From Nitrospiraceae bacterium (GTDB lineage: Bacteria > Nitrospirota_A > Leptospirillia > Leptospirillales > Leptospirillaceae): a DNA stretch of 14,798 bases. The position numbers and the translations under genes were made by a program. How positions within the stretch are numbered: the stretch's first letter is position 1; every line of letters starts with the position of its first letter. A model generated the notes under the pieces. The model made no database searches. It was not told where the DNA came from and worked only from the letters and a program-made list of their open reading frames with translations. Positions 14,760-14,798 of the stretch are shown here, piece by piece. The stretch is taken from positions 1 through 14,798 of the forward strand of contig JAPTWQ010000039.1 in NCBI GenBank assembly GCA_028064945.1, in the 5' to 3' direction.

Positions 14760-14798
14760 GCAGACTCGGAAAGCTTCTGGAATCGATCCGGAACAACC

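Overview
The window is a mosaic of metal-efflux genes broken up and rearranged by mobile elements. Protein style, moderate-to-high GC and gene content (copper/silver RND pump, Mg-type P-ATPase remnant, DruA-like orphan, IS21 and IS3 elements, tRNA-targeting integrases) suit an acidophilic, metal-exposed Gram-negative bacterium. A Leptospirillum-like (Nitrospirota) host is my best guess. That is an impression from protein character, not a database match.

Left part (1-1296) is wreckage. It holds the last 60 codons of one heavy-metal RND pump, then a decayed IS3-family element whose orfB is cut off before its catalytic domain. That element is joined directly to the C-terminal quarter of a second RND pump. 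Centre-left (1286-7157) is the one well-preserved functional unit: a three-gene operon for a tripartite copper/silver exporter (outer-membrane channel, periplasmic adaptor, inner-membrane RND pump), with overlapping or closely spaced genes. The pump keeps the three-methionine Cu(I)/Ag(I) site with almost exactly the E. coli CusA spacing. Its extreme C-terminal tail has been replaced by out-of-frame sequence from a neighbouring DruA-like (DUF4338) pseudogene.

Middle (7112-11733): the 5'-truncated, frameshifted DruA-like gene is followed by a complete IS21-family element (7899-10694). The IS21 has paired terminal repeats, an exact 6-bp target duplication (TTCAAC), istA and istB. Inside istA is a 45-bp tandem repeat that encodes a 15-residue linker repeat and also carries the 13-base core of the element's own terminal repeats. 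Beyond it lies the 3' third of an MgtA-type P-type ATPase, killed by a nonsense codon and a one-base frameshift.

Right part (11734-14798) is an island junction. A small coiled-coil protein gene and an intact tyrosine integrase lie on the minus strand. Next comes the 3' half of a tRNA-Thr(CGT), which looks like an integration (att) core. On the other side of that core a paralogous integrase reads the opposite way. This second integrase is dead: two in-frame stops, and Asn in place of the nucleophilic Tyr. The arrangement suggests two islands integrated in tandem at the same tRNA gene.

The genes likely to work today are the efflux operon, the IS21 pair, the minus-strand integrase and possibly the coiled-coil protein. 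I see no complete new defence or metabolic system. The most unusual signal is the array of terminal-repeat-like motifs inside istA.
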